Assembly: GCA_001584585.1 (NCBI GenBank)
Contig: LSYV01000010.1
Coordinates: 311,667-375,666 of the forward strand
Reading direction: 5' to 3'
Length of the DNA stretch: 64,000 nucleotides
Source of the DNA: Gonium pectorale
Lineage: Eukaryota > Chlorophyta > Chlorophyceae > Chlamydomonadales > Volvocaceae
The notes under the pieces are model-generated. The model made no database searches. It saw nothing but the letters and a program-made list of their open reading frames with translations, and had not been told where the DNA came from. Made by a program: the position numbers and the translations under genes. This document shows positions 22,561 to 32,733 of this stretch, one piece after another (the stretch's first letter is position 1; each line of letters starts with the position of its first letter).

Positions 22561-25042
22561 TCACGTATCAAAACCGCTGAACCCTGCACCCAACGGCCCC
22601 GCTGCCGAACCCGTCGCCGGTCGGCTGGGCCGTGGCCGTCCCTGCGCGGGCCCCGTCCCCGCTCCCGCCGCCCCGGCCGCGCCCGTCCGCCCGGCCGATG
22701 ACGCGCCCGTGGCCGGGGCCGACGCTGCGGCGCCATTCAAGCTGGCATGCGGATTGAGCGAAACGTGGCGCGAGCGCGCGGCCGCCGCCTCCGCCTCTCT
22801 TCTTCGCCGCTCGGCTGCCTCCGCCTCCGCCTGCTGCCGTTTCCGCTCCTGCTCCTGCCGCAGCCGCTCCTGCTCATCTTGTTGCGCCTGCTGCTGCTGC
22901 GTTTGTGCTGCCGCCGCCGGCACCGCAGCCGCCTGGCCGCTGGGCCCCGCGTTGCCCGGTGGCCCGGAGCCGTTCTGCGAGCAGATTGCACAAGTAACCC
23001 GGAGGAAGCCCCGTGGCACTTCAAAAGATGATGCTGAAAGGCCAGGCACGTCAACTTATCGCATGGCAAAGCCCGCAACCACATGCACAATCCCGTCGCC
23101 GCTGCAACTTGCCCCTCCCGTCTGTGAGCGACGGCTCCCTTCCTCTGCTCAGCCAGCCGGCACAGCCTCCCCCAGCGGTTCGCTAGAGCTACTACCCTCG
23201 CTCATGGCCACGATACTGACTATCAACAGCAAGTTCTCACGTTGGATTTTGCGCTGGTGAGTTCGCGCTGGCGTCCTGCGCTCGTGACGGCCCGTCCTGG
23301 TGCATTCACCTCCTACCCCACACTGCATACACGCGTAAAGGGACATCGCCCCTTCGACTGCCTCTGGAGCTGGGTCCTACACCGACGCCATCACTTTCGC
23401 GCTTACGCTCGTCGTATGCGTTTTCCTTTTCAACACGCATGAAGAAGCAGCTCCTCAACCAAGCCCGTGATGGCTTTGGTGCCCGCCCGCCCCGTCACGC
23501 GTTCCGACCCGTTTCCCTTCACTACCTTTCGCTACTACCTTTCGTTTAACTAACCCCACGCCCCGCTGCCCAAGCCTGTCACCACGGCGGCCCCACCTGC
23601 TGCGGCGGCCCCGCTGAGCTCGCGTCGGACGCCGGGCCCGCCGACGGCCCGGCCGGAGCAGCGGTCGCCGCCTGCGGTCCGGGTTGCGCCGCCTGCCTCG
23701 GCAGGGTGGTCGAGTAGAGCGACTCCAGGTGGTTCTGGGGCCGGGCAGGCAAACGGGTAGGGGTTGGGTGGGAAGGTAATGACGGGGTGCACGCATTTCA
23801 AGGAAGCAGGTAAACCGGACTGCTCGCAAAAGTCAATAGGAGAGTCTGCGAGATGAATGGACTATTTCAAGTGTTCGCTACATTTTCGGTGACGAGCGTG
23901 CATGAGTGGAGTGGGCGGACATGGATGCCGCGCATTGAAGCGCTCCCTCCCCCAGGGCCCGGGACCAGGGCCGGAGCCCGGATGACTCCCAATCCACCTT
24001 GAGCTCCTCCAGCTTGTCCAGCTGCGCGCGTGCCGCTTGCTGCACCAGCGTGTTGAGCTCATTGCACAGCTGGTCCTTGGCGGCCTCCTCGGCCTTCAGC
24101 TCGGCGTCCAGCCTCTCGTACGTCTGGGGGCACGCGGCGAGGAGCGGTCCGGCCGCAGGCAGAGACTGATGCGAAGCAAACCGGGCGCACGCAGAGAGTT
24201 GCATGGGGATGAGGGTCGGGTGGCAATGGAGGGCCGCTAACGTCCGTACGCAAGGCTTGTGGCACGGAGGATAAGGGTTTCGGTTACGCATTACACCAGC
24301 CGAACCTGATCTCGGTCCTCTGTGCTTATGGCTTTCAGAAGCTGATGGAGCAAGCGGGGCATAACCCCGCCCCGCCGGCGCCGCTGCCTCACTATTCGCA
24401 ACCCGACCCAACTCCTAACGGCCGCGTTCTGTTCTACCCCTCCCTTGCCTCCCCGGCCCGGCCCCAAATTTCAGGCGCCCTACGCACCGCCTTGGCAGCG
24501 CTGTGCTTGGACCTTATGGAGGCCACCCGCTCGTTCTGCGTCTCGATCTTTCGTCGCAACAGCTCAAGCGCGTGCTTCTTGGGCCCCGCCGTCAGCTTAA
24601 GCTGCAGCTGCAGGTTGCCAAGCTCACGCTCAACCTCCCGTATGCGGCCGTAGTTGGCGGCAATGCTCCTGGGGGCCAGATCGGAGTGGGGGTAACAGGT
24701 GGGCCCTGAGGTGTTTGGGGGACTGGTGATATGCTGGCAACAACCGCGCTCGCTTGACCCGCATGCTGTACCTCTGCTCGCGGCCGCAAAACCCGTCCTT
24801 GCCCCCCCCCCCTGCACTCACTCCATGAGCTCTCGCTCCTTTTGCTCGAGCAGCTGCATCGAGGCGTACACGGGGAAGGGCTCACTTCTGGCTCCGTGGC
24901 TCGAACGAAACCAAGACATGCTGTCCACTACCTTCTGGCTGTAGTTGAGCTGAGCGACGCTATGCCCGGCATCCGCAAGAGCCTGCTCTGCCAGAACCTC
25001 TTGCGCTTCGTCATCTTGCGACGGATCAAGCTCAGCAGACAT
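22561..25042 (-). CDS. RAB6-interacting golgin (GORAB)-like coiled-coil protein
   Basis: Five minus-strand exons keep phase: 25042-24822, 24668-24488, 24123-23998, 23734-23597 and 22974-22561 (359 aa). Residues 1-60 are acidic. A long coiled coil follows, including REVERELGNLQLQLKL, HALELLRRKIETQNERVASI and YERLDAELKAEEAAKDQL, ending at LDKLEELK. The order and spacing match the plant DUF662/GORAB family: a short stretch after a Lys/Ala-rich site, then R(K)KIE, then the final KLEEL. Family members bind Rab6-type GTPases at the Golgi. The C-terminal exon adds a second charged coil (EQERLRQEQERKRQQ) and a Gly/Ala/Pro-rich end that plant members lack. TGTAA lies about 215 bases downstream. The identification is by pattern; a generic coiled-coil protein is the alternative. 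Confidence 0.6.
23336..23446 (+). repeat. Dispersed repeat family A, copy 1
   Basis: This lies in the last intron of the golgin-like gene. A 35-base core at 23387-23421 is repeated exactly at 53152-53186. The flanking part with CTCTGGAGCTGGGTC is shared with the inverted copy near 26262-26362. Origin unknown. Confidence 0.7.
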
Positions 25043-25765
25043 TTGAAACTCAAATATTAGTTGCAGCGGCAGGGCAGTTCAGTTATGCATTAACCGGCGC
25101 AGCGGCGTTGTTCGGATGGAACTGCAGCGAAGAGAAGGAAGAACGCTTAAAATCGGGCTGATATTATTCAATTTGTAACATGGTTAAGCGTGCAGTATTG
25201 AGCACTCTGCGGCATGCGTGCGGCATGCGGCAAAAGTACGTAAGCTGAGCTGGAGGGTCTGTTTGCTGCAGTGAAGTCCAGCATAATTATCATAACTGCA
25301 TCATAATACGGTTCTGTGCACGAAGGCTCCTGCCAAACTGCATGGCCGGCCGTTGCTGGACCTTCAGCCCGCCCCTGTTGTTGTGCCCTGCGTTCGCCTG
25401 GCAGCCAGCAGCGTGCGGCTTTGCGCGCAACGCTTGGCTTACAAGTTTGGAACATCCGATACTTGCTTGGACGCCCACCGGGCGCGGCTTCCGGACAGGG
25501 GCCCGCGGGCCGGCGGAGTCCAGACCACTCGGGTCGCCGAGCACAATTGACGACCGGGAGCACTCCAATAGTGCCAACCTGCAAACCCGCAAGCAGCGCA
25601 TCTTTGCTGCCAGGTGCGTGTTGTTGCGACACGTGCGCTGCGCCGCAACCCACTTGACCCCGCACCCCAGAGACACAATTGTCCTTGCATCAGCACCAGC
25701 ATCCATCTGCCCGTTGCACTGGTGATCCAGGCAGTGGGTTAGCCATTAGAGGTCAGCGGCATTGG
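25043..25765. promoter_or_regulatory. Divergent region between golgin-like and RbfA-like genes
   Basis: The two start codons face away from each other 723 bases apart, so both promoters lie here. No TATA box stands out and I see no coding sequence that I can support. Confidence 0.4.
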
Positions 25766-26245
25766 ATGGCCTTAGCGCATACATCTACACCTGCTTCGCG
25801 CTTCCTGTTGCAGCAGACCCAGATGTTCAACATCGCGCGCACAGTAACCTCCTGTGGCCCTTGGCGCAGAGTTGAGCGGGGGCTTGTCACTGCGCTTCAA
25901 GAGGACATTTGCTTGCGGGAGGCTCTGGAGCACAAGTACGGCTTTTCTGTACAGGCTGTACGAATATCGCCCGACCGCCGCCGGGCGACCGTGCTTTGGG
26001 ACTGCCGCCGCGTGCCGCCGGGCCTGCCTGAGGCGTGCCGCGCAGCCCTGGGCCGGCACAGTGGGCGCCTCAGGGCAAGGCTGGCGAAAGTGCTGGGTGC
26101 ACCCTTTGTTCCCTCGCTCGAGTGGCGCCACGCGGCGCTGAGCGGTGAGGAGCTGCGGGCCGTGGAAGCAATGGAGGCGATTGCGCGCGAGCTGGAGGAG
26201 CAGGCAGGATCGGAGCCGTCGCCGGGAGGAAGAGTTCGTCAATGA
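25766..26245 (+). CDS. RbfA-like ribosome-binding factor, probably organellar
   Basis: RbfA binds the small ribosomal subunit and helps mature the 5' end of 16S-type rRNA. A single exon encodes 159 aa from the ATG at 25766; a second in-frame ATG at 25823 would give 140 aa. The region after MFNIARTVTSCGPWRRVERG holds a helix with an acidic face, then AVRISPDRRRATVLWD (the KH-like strand typical of the family, compare VRVSPDLRxAxVYW), a helix ending RLRARLAKVLG, and FVPSLEWRHA, matching the family's final R-x-x-P-x-L-x-F strand. The Arg-rich N-terminus fits import into plastid or mitochondrion. No intron is evident. It sits next to a TruB gene and MSS116-type helicases only by chance of position, though all would serve organellar RNA. 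Confidence 0.65.
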   Translation: MALAHTSTPASRFLLQQTQMFNIARTVTSCGPWRRVERGLVTALQEDICLREALEHKYGFSVQAVRISPDRRRATVLWDCRRVPPGLPEACRAALGRHSGRLRARLAKVLGAPFVPSLEWRHAALSGEELRAVEAMEAIARELEEQAGSEPSPGGRVRQ

Positions 26246-26261
26246 TGGCCGGACACCCCTC

Positions 26262-26362
26262 CGTGTGTTGAAATGAAGCGACGCATACGACGAGCGCAAA
26301 AGTGGTAGTGTCGTTGTACGACCCAGCTCCAGAGGTAGTCGGATTGGTGATGTCCCTGTATG
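26262..26362 (-). repeat. Dispersed repeat family A, copy 2 (inverted)
   Basis: Reverse complement shows CTCTGGAGCTGGGTCGTAC and CGCTCGTCGTATGCGT in the same order as copy 1. It begins just after the RbfA-like stop codon. Confidence 0.65.
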
Positions 26363-26373
26363 TTAGTTTGGCG

Positions 26374-26429
26374 GCGACCACCACCCTCTCCGTGTGTTAC
26401 GTCGTGCGACCACCACCCTCTCCGTGTGT
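26374..26429 (+). repeat. Two direct 24-base repeats
   Basis: Identical 24-mers at 26374-26397 and 26406-26429 contain ACCACCACCCTCTCCGTGTG, separated by 8 bases. Confidence 0.85.
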
Positions 26430-26640
26430 GTGCAATGACAGGCGTCTGGTCGTGAACTTGAAGGATGCGGAAGTGGCTGCTTGGGACTGGTGGAGGTTGT
26501 TGCGACGTGTTGGTACGCGTTTTTTGTGCCCTGCGTCCTGCGTCGTTGTGCCCTGCGTCGCGGCATCGAACACCACATCCGCCTGCCGGGTCTGCCGTTC
26601 CACGTCTTTTCATCAGGTAACTTAGCCGCTGCCCAGTGGG

Positions 26641-26745
26641 AGGGCTCGTCTGCTTGTCTCCTTCGCCGGCTACCTGGCGCCCTACTGGCAAAGTCATACC
26701 GTTGGTGTGTATGACCGTAGAGGTGGCCTTCCCTGTCTCTGTTTG
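26641..26745 (+). repeat. Dispersed repeat family B, copy 1
   Basis: It shares GTCTGCT..TCTCC, a run of type GGCGCCCTACTGGCAAAG and GTGTGTATGACCGTAGAGG with the other family members at 43.6, 45.5, 46.7, 58.1 and 58.5 kb. Confidence 0.65.
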
Positions 26746-28227
26746 TGCTTTGTGTTCTGTGTGCGCTTAACCAGCGTGCTCGCTTGCTCGCTATATAATA
26801 GCGGGCAATAACATCCTAACCGGCCCCAACCGGCAGCCCGAGGGACCATCAACCCTAAGAAATGAACGCTGGGAGTGCTGGGCTGGCCTGGGTCAGGGCT
26901 GTATAACTACATATAAAATTCACGCGGCAACGTGCATCGTTCGCACGTCTTTAGCGACGGGTCATATGGGGGGCGAGCTGCGAGGTTTATGCTCCGTCGT
27001 ACCCGGTACACCGTAACGGTCCACTGGAGTTCTAGCAGCGTTTCATTTACTGCCGGGCGGCTGATAGGAAGGCAAGCAGCTGCCACTCTGCCCAAGACGT
27101 CGCGCTGCGCCCTGATTGCATACCACCATGGCAACGCAAGAGATCGAGTAAGCCTGGCTCTGAGCGCCCCGCGCCACACCCATTGCCACAGCACCCGCTC
27201 ACCGTTCCACCCGCTTCAGGCCGTCACCCTGCCGTCACCTCCTTCCTCACACCCGCACGACCCGAGAAAAGCCCTCCCCTCCCGGGAAAAGTCCCCTTTG
27301 TCACCGTAAGCTTAGATGCCACCCCAAAGCATCGGCAAAAGAGAACCAGAACCAGCGACGGCATGTCAATTGAAGGACCGTCCAGGCTGTTATATGGGCA
27401 CTGCTGCCGCAGGTGCGTGCCAGCTAGACTGGCAAGCTCCGCACAGGTGGGTGTCAACCTGGATGGCCAGGCCCTTCTGACCAACATGGTCACAGTAAAA
27501 GCAGCGCACTCCGCGGTGGCTCAACGGTTCATGCCGATGCTTGTGGCGACCCTTCTTGGGAGCACGTGGAAGGGAGAGGACTCACCAACACGACACCCCT
27601 ACTATCCAGCCCTTTGCTGATGTTGGTTGTCGGTTTCGCACGGCCTGGTTTGTCACGGCCTGGTTCATCACGGCCTGTCTTGCACCCGTGCCTGGGACGG
27701 TTGACGACGATGGTTCAAACCCCCCATGCCAGCTGTGACGATGCTCATTCGGGCGCTTTGGCTGGCATAAAGAGGGAGCCCCGTGCTAAGCATGACGGGA
27801 CAACGCTGGTGTAAGAGTCGCTTGTCACAGCTGCAGGACAAGTGTTCTATATATTGAACGATCGTATGTCGGTCCACCGTTCTTCCTCACCCTTCATAGC
27901 TTGTAAAAGGATTGCCGGACGGACCGTACGACCCGTGCGTGCGCAGCAGTGCGAAGCACTGCCACAGACCTCATCACGCAACAAGCAGTATCTCTTGGCG
28001 AATGTCACACGTAACTTTGAACTCTGTAGCAGACACAGAATGACCTGTTGACCTCTTTTCCGGTCGTTCGCACGAGCACACGGCCCACAAGGCTGCGTTT
28101 CACAACACTGAAAGGTCCTCAGTTTCGTCGACTGTGAGCCGCAGAGGCCTGAGCCGCAGTGCTCGCGGACTGTGAAAGCTTGCGTTAGGGGGGCCGCCCC
28201 AGCGGAGTCTCAACAGCTCCAGCGGCC
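26746..28227. other. Intergenic region upstream of PKG
   Basis: No gene is recognised. A perfect 15-base palindrome (CGCTATATAATAGCG, 26789-26803) includes a TATA-like core but is 1.4 kb from the PKG start, so a role there is doubtful. The PKG promoter and 5' UTR must lie toward the right end. Confidence 0.45.
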
Positions 28228-31200
28228 ATGGGCAACTCGCAGGGCAAGGGCGATGTTGCCACAACCGGCCGTGCGAAGGCTATTACCGGAGGAGCGGTGA
28301 AGGGCAAGGCGACCCTGCCGAAGCTGCCTCCCAACGCTGTTAAGGCGCAGCCGGAAGACTACTCGTTCATTGAGGTGTGGCGTGTGATTGAAGCAGCTTT
28401 ACTGGCGCGCCGAGCTCGCGCTGACCGGGGGACGTCACATTTCGCAGAATGCCCTGGGGCGTCTGCTGCTGTTCACGCGACTGGACCCTCAAGTTCAGCG
28501 TAAAATTGTTTCGGAAATGTATGAGCGCACAGTGCCGGCCGGAGACATCCTAATCAAAGAGGGTGACACCGGCCTCGCGGCCGCCGAACTGTACGTGGTG
28601 AAGAGTGGAAAGTTCGAGGTGCGCCGACTTGCCTGGTCCGTGCACGTGGGCCACACTGATGCGGGTTTGTTGTCACAGGTGCTGCAAATGCGCCAGGGGC
28701 AGAACGTGCGCGTGAACATCAAGGAGCGGGGCGACTGCTTCGGCGAGATTTCGCTGATGTATGACAGTCCCCGCACGGCCACGGTCGCTGCCACTATGGA
28801 CGCCGTAGTGTGGGCGCTGGACCGCCAGGTCTTCAGGTAGCTGCCCTGCTGCTGGCTCTCCCTCCGGCTCGAGCTGCCTCACTAATCCTCAACGCGCCCC
28901 GGCGTCACTCAGGTTCTTCGTGCGGGAGCTGCAGGAGACCACCGTGTCGCAGGTGGAGCTGTTCCTCAACAGCGTGCCTATCCTGGCGAACCTGTCCCGC
29001 GAGGAGCGCATCCGCCTGGTGGATGCGTTTGAGGAGGTGACCTACCAGGCGGGTCAAAAGGTCATTGTGGAGGGCGACAAAGGCGACCTGTTCTACATCG
29101 TGAAGGAGGGCGAGGCGATCGTGTATCAAAACACGCCAGGCGGCCAGCGCAAGGTGAACCACCTCTTCAAAGCGGACTTCTTTGGCGAGCGTGCCCTGCT
29201 CAAGGATGAGCCCAGGTGCGGGGAAGGAAGAGGGCTGGAAAGCACAGCACCGTCATTTAAGGGGGGACGCTGATCATGCAGCGTTCAAAAATATTCAGAG
29301 GCAATGTAGGGAAAGCTTGACGAGAGTAATGGATGTTGGCTCGGCAAAGGCCCACACGCCGTTCGAGCAGCATAGCAGCAGCATTACCGGGATATCTCTT
29401 TGGCATGTCGCCGTTGGGCGGTAGTTCAGCGGCACCCCTGCGCAGCCATACCTGTAGCAGCATTTCACCATCGGCCATGCGCACATGAGGGCAGTCCGTA
29501 AACAGGCAAGAGCTCCTAGCCAGATTTGCGGGATACCTGGGACTGCAGAGTGCGCGGTTCTTACGGACCATCGCTGCGCAGGATGGCGACCGTGGAGGCT
29601 TACACTAAGCTGATCTGCTTGACACTCAAGCGTGAGACGTTCCAGGAGATCCTGGGCCCCTTGGAGCAGCTCATGGCCCGTGAGAAGTCGAACCAGGTGG
29701 TGGCCCAGAAAATGGCCAAACTGCAGCCCCGCGGCTCTCACGTGCACCGCCCGCCTGCGGAGGTGCTCATCAAGCGGAAAAAGAAGGGGCGCAACGGCGA
29801 CACCTGGGAGGTGGTCCGTGCGCGCGGGCACCTGGACGAGGTGCTAGAGCTCAGAAAAGGTGGCACAAAGCTAGGTAAGTTTTGGTTTCCTAAGTACGTT
29901 GGGAGTCGCCGGTGCTACAGCAGTCGCACGGAAGCTCTGTGTGCATTCGCTTGCTGAACTTGATAATAGGGATGATACGGAGCATGCAGCGCCCCTCGCG
30001 CCGTTCATATGCTCTGGGTGTTAGTGGAATATCGCCTGCGGTCTTATCGTCTCTGTCTGCTGACATCTTGAATGAGCAACCACACCTGTGCTCACACCAG
30101 CCTACCCGCATTCTGCGTACCCTCTCTGTACCCGCTCCGATGTCTCCCTCTTGTTCGCTTGCAGAGGGCCTTGACCCCGGGGCGTCCGGAAAGGAGGCAA
30201 ACACGCTGGTGCTGACGGAAGGAACCGTGCTGGGCGGCGGCGCTTTCAGCAGGGTGTCGATTGTGACGGGTGAGCGCTGTGATGCGTATGCTTGGGTTGC
30301 TTCTTGGAGCCAGGCTCGGTGTAGCAACTGGCGAATTGCATTGCAGAAGAAAGAAATCAGGTTGCGGGCGCATTCCTATTTCAGTGAAGGGAATGGCGCT
30401 TGCATGGGCACGGGGCTGGCCAATGCCAGGGTCTCCCAGCTTAGGTGACGGGGGTCCCAGCTGGGACTCGGTGGGCCGGGTTGGGAGAGCTCCGTGGTGT
30501 GCAGCCGTGTCTTGATCGCCAGTTGGGCAAATGTCCGGCAAATAGGTGGCAGGCTGCGATACTGCAAGACTTACGGTAACCAACGAGCATACGGTACACC
30601 AATTTCCCGCTCCTCCGTGCAGAGGAGTCCACCGGACGCTCGTACGCGCTCAAGCGCATGCGCAAGTCGGCGGTGGTGCAGTGCCCCGAGCACGTGTTCT
30701 GCGAGCAGGCGATCACAAAGAACGTGGCCCACCCGTTCTGCATCCGGCAGTACGCGTCGTTCCAGGTGCGTTCCTATGCCCCATGTCGAGACGGGTGCCG
30801 GAGAGCCGGTCTGTTTGCAGGGGTAGCCTGATACTATTCACGGTAGAGCTGATAAAAACGTGTGGGGCCAGGATCTCACGCAACGAATGGTATTGTAAGC
30901 TGGCCGCACGGCTAGTACATAGGAGCTGTGCTTCTGACATCTCGAGTAAGCCTTTCCAACTAGTAAGCAGTTTACTGCCTACAAATGGCATCGAGTGCCG
31001 TACCGGCTCTCCCTTGGTATGCGGTACGATGGCCGTACAGGTGCAGCGAGGCGCTGAGAACATTTCGTATCTAGGTTTTGAACACGTTTCCAAAACCATG
31101 TGACTGCAAAGCACCTTACTCGTGCTCCTTTTCATGGCGATGCACCCGCCAGCATCATTTCGATAGTCCCCTTCCAAACCACATGTGGCTTGCGCCGTAC

Positions 31201-32733
31201 GCCCTTACAGGACAAGTACCATCTGTACTTTCTGTTCGACCTCATGCCGGGCGGCGATCTTATGGATGTGCTGGTGGCGGAGGCGAAGGTCATCAAGCGT
31301 CGCGTGCCGCAGGGCACCTGGCGGATAGGCTGCCTGGCGCCCAAGGTGAAGATGCTCCAGGGCATGAGCGAGGACCTGGCCAAGTTCTACATCGGCTCCA
31401 TCGTGCTGGCGCTCGAGTACCTGCACAACAACAATATCGTCTATCGTGACCTCAAGCCCGAGAACGTCTTCATTGATGGCGGCGGCTACGTGAAATTGGG
31501 CGATTTCGGCTTCGCGAAGGCAGGTTGCCGGTCCCCCCTGTCCTGAGTCCCCTGTGACTGTGATGAAGACTTATGGTGCGACAGCGCTGCATTTGAAATC
31601 CCGATTGCGGCGTTCGAGCTGACGACCGTACTGTGAATATCATGGCGGCCCGATTATGTGCCTGCAGGTGCTGGAGAACGGCAACAGGACCTACACCTTC
31701 TGCGGCACGCCTGGATACGTGGCGCCGGAGAACGTGCTGGCCCACGGCTACAACTACAGCGTCGACTGGTAGGTCTCGTGCTCTCCGAGTGTCAACTGGG
31801 CGAGTGCCGTGCGGCACATGGCACGCAGTGGCTGTGCGGCCTTCGCATAGCAACACACCACTTCTTGAAAGCGGCCATGTGAAGTGCCGCAAGCTTGGCG
31901 CTGCATAGCCCGTGCAACATGCTGCCTAACGCAAGGCGGAGCGCGGGAGCTGAAACCCGTGCTTGAGCGCTTTGATCTGAATTGCGCCCTACTCCCCAAC
32001 GTGCTTTGCTCTGCTCAGGTGGGGCCTGGGCGTGCTCATGTATGTGCTGCTGACCGGGCGGCAGCCCTTCAGCACGCCAAAGACGGATGACCCCATGGTG
32101 GTGATGCGCCGCATTGTCGACGAGAATTACCAGATCAAGTACCCGCCCTACCTGTCGCCAGCGGCCAAGGTGGGGCATCCTGTTTGGGTACGGCAATACG
32201 GCGATGGCTTCGCCTGTGCATTATGGGAGGACTCTGGGCCGTCTGCATTTACTACGCGCTCACAAGAACGCGCTCACAGGAAAGCACTTGTTGCCGCAGG
32301 ACCTGATCTCGCGGCTACTGGAGCGCAAGCCCGCAAAGCGCTTGGGTATGCTCAACGCGAGGGCGGCGGACATCAAGAACCATCGGTGGTTCGAGAACCT
32401 GGCCTGGGAGGAGCTTGAAGCGCGCAGGTGCGAAGGGCCGGGCCTGATTGCAGCCAGCTCTGACATGATGGAGGCTCCGCCCCGTGCGCCTTGTACGTGA
32501 AGTGTCGCAGCTACCAGGGCTTCTGTCGTCTTGACCAACCGAGGAACAGGTCCGCTCACGAGTAACATTCCGACCCGCGTTTCAGGTTCATGGCTCCGCG
32601 CAAGCCCAAGGAGGCGGACAGCAGCAAGCGCCTCAAGGAGATGATTGAGAATGAGAAGAAAACGGCTGGTAAGACCCCCAAGGAGACGCCCGAGGAGCTC
32701 CAGGAGTGCGAGATGGTCTTTGCAGACTTCTAG
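28228..32733 (+). CDS. cGMP-dependent protein kinase (PKG)
   Basis: Twelve exons, all in phase: 28228-28374, 28448-28618, 28679-28836, 28913-29215, 29582-29874, 30165-30269, 30623-30765, 31211-31519, 31668-31768, 32019-32169, 32300-32427 and 32586-32733 (718 aa). The N-terminus MGNSQGKGD fits N-myristoylation. Two cyclic-nucleotide domains follow: site A has [16 protein letters not shown] (Arg138-Thr139), site [17 protein letters not shown] (Arg260-Met261). The AGC kinase domain has the Gly loop LGGGAFSRV (380-388), Lys403, YRDLKPEN (518-525), DFG (538-540), the activation threonine in [14 protein letters not shown] (Thr553) and a C-terminal tail ending FADF. About 27 residues (466-492) are inserted between helices D and E. 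Intron 8 uses a GC donor. The 73-base first intron is inferred from frame. In algae PKGs act in ciliary and calcium signalling. Confidence 0.9.

Noticed and set aside
28375..28447. Reading the PKG frame through without an intron
   Set aside because: Continuous translation leaves the cyclic-nucleotide-domain frame; a 73-base GT-AG intron restores it without any indel.
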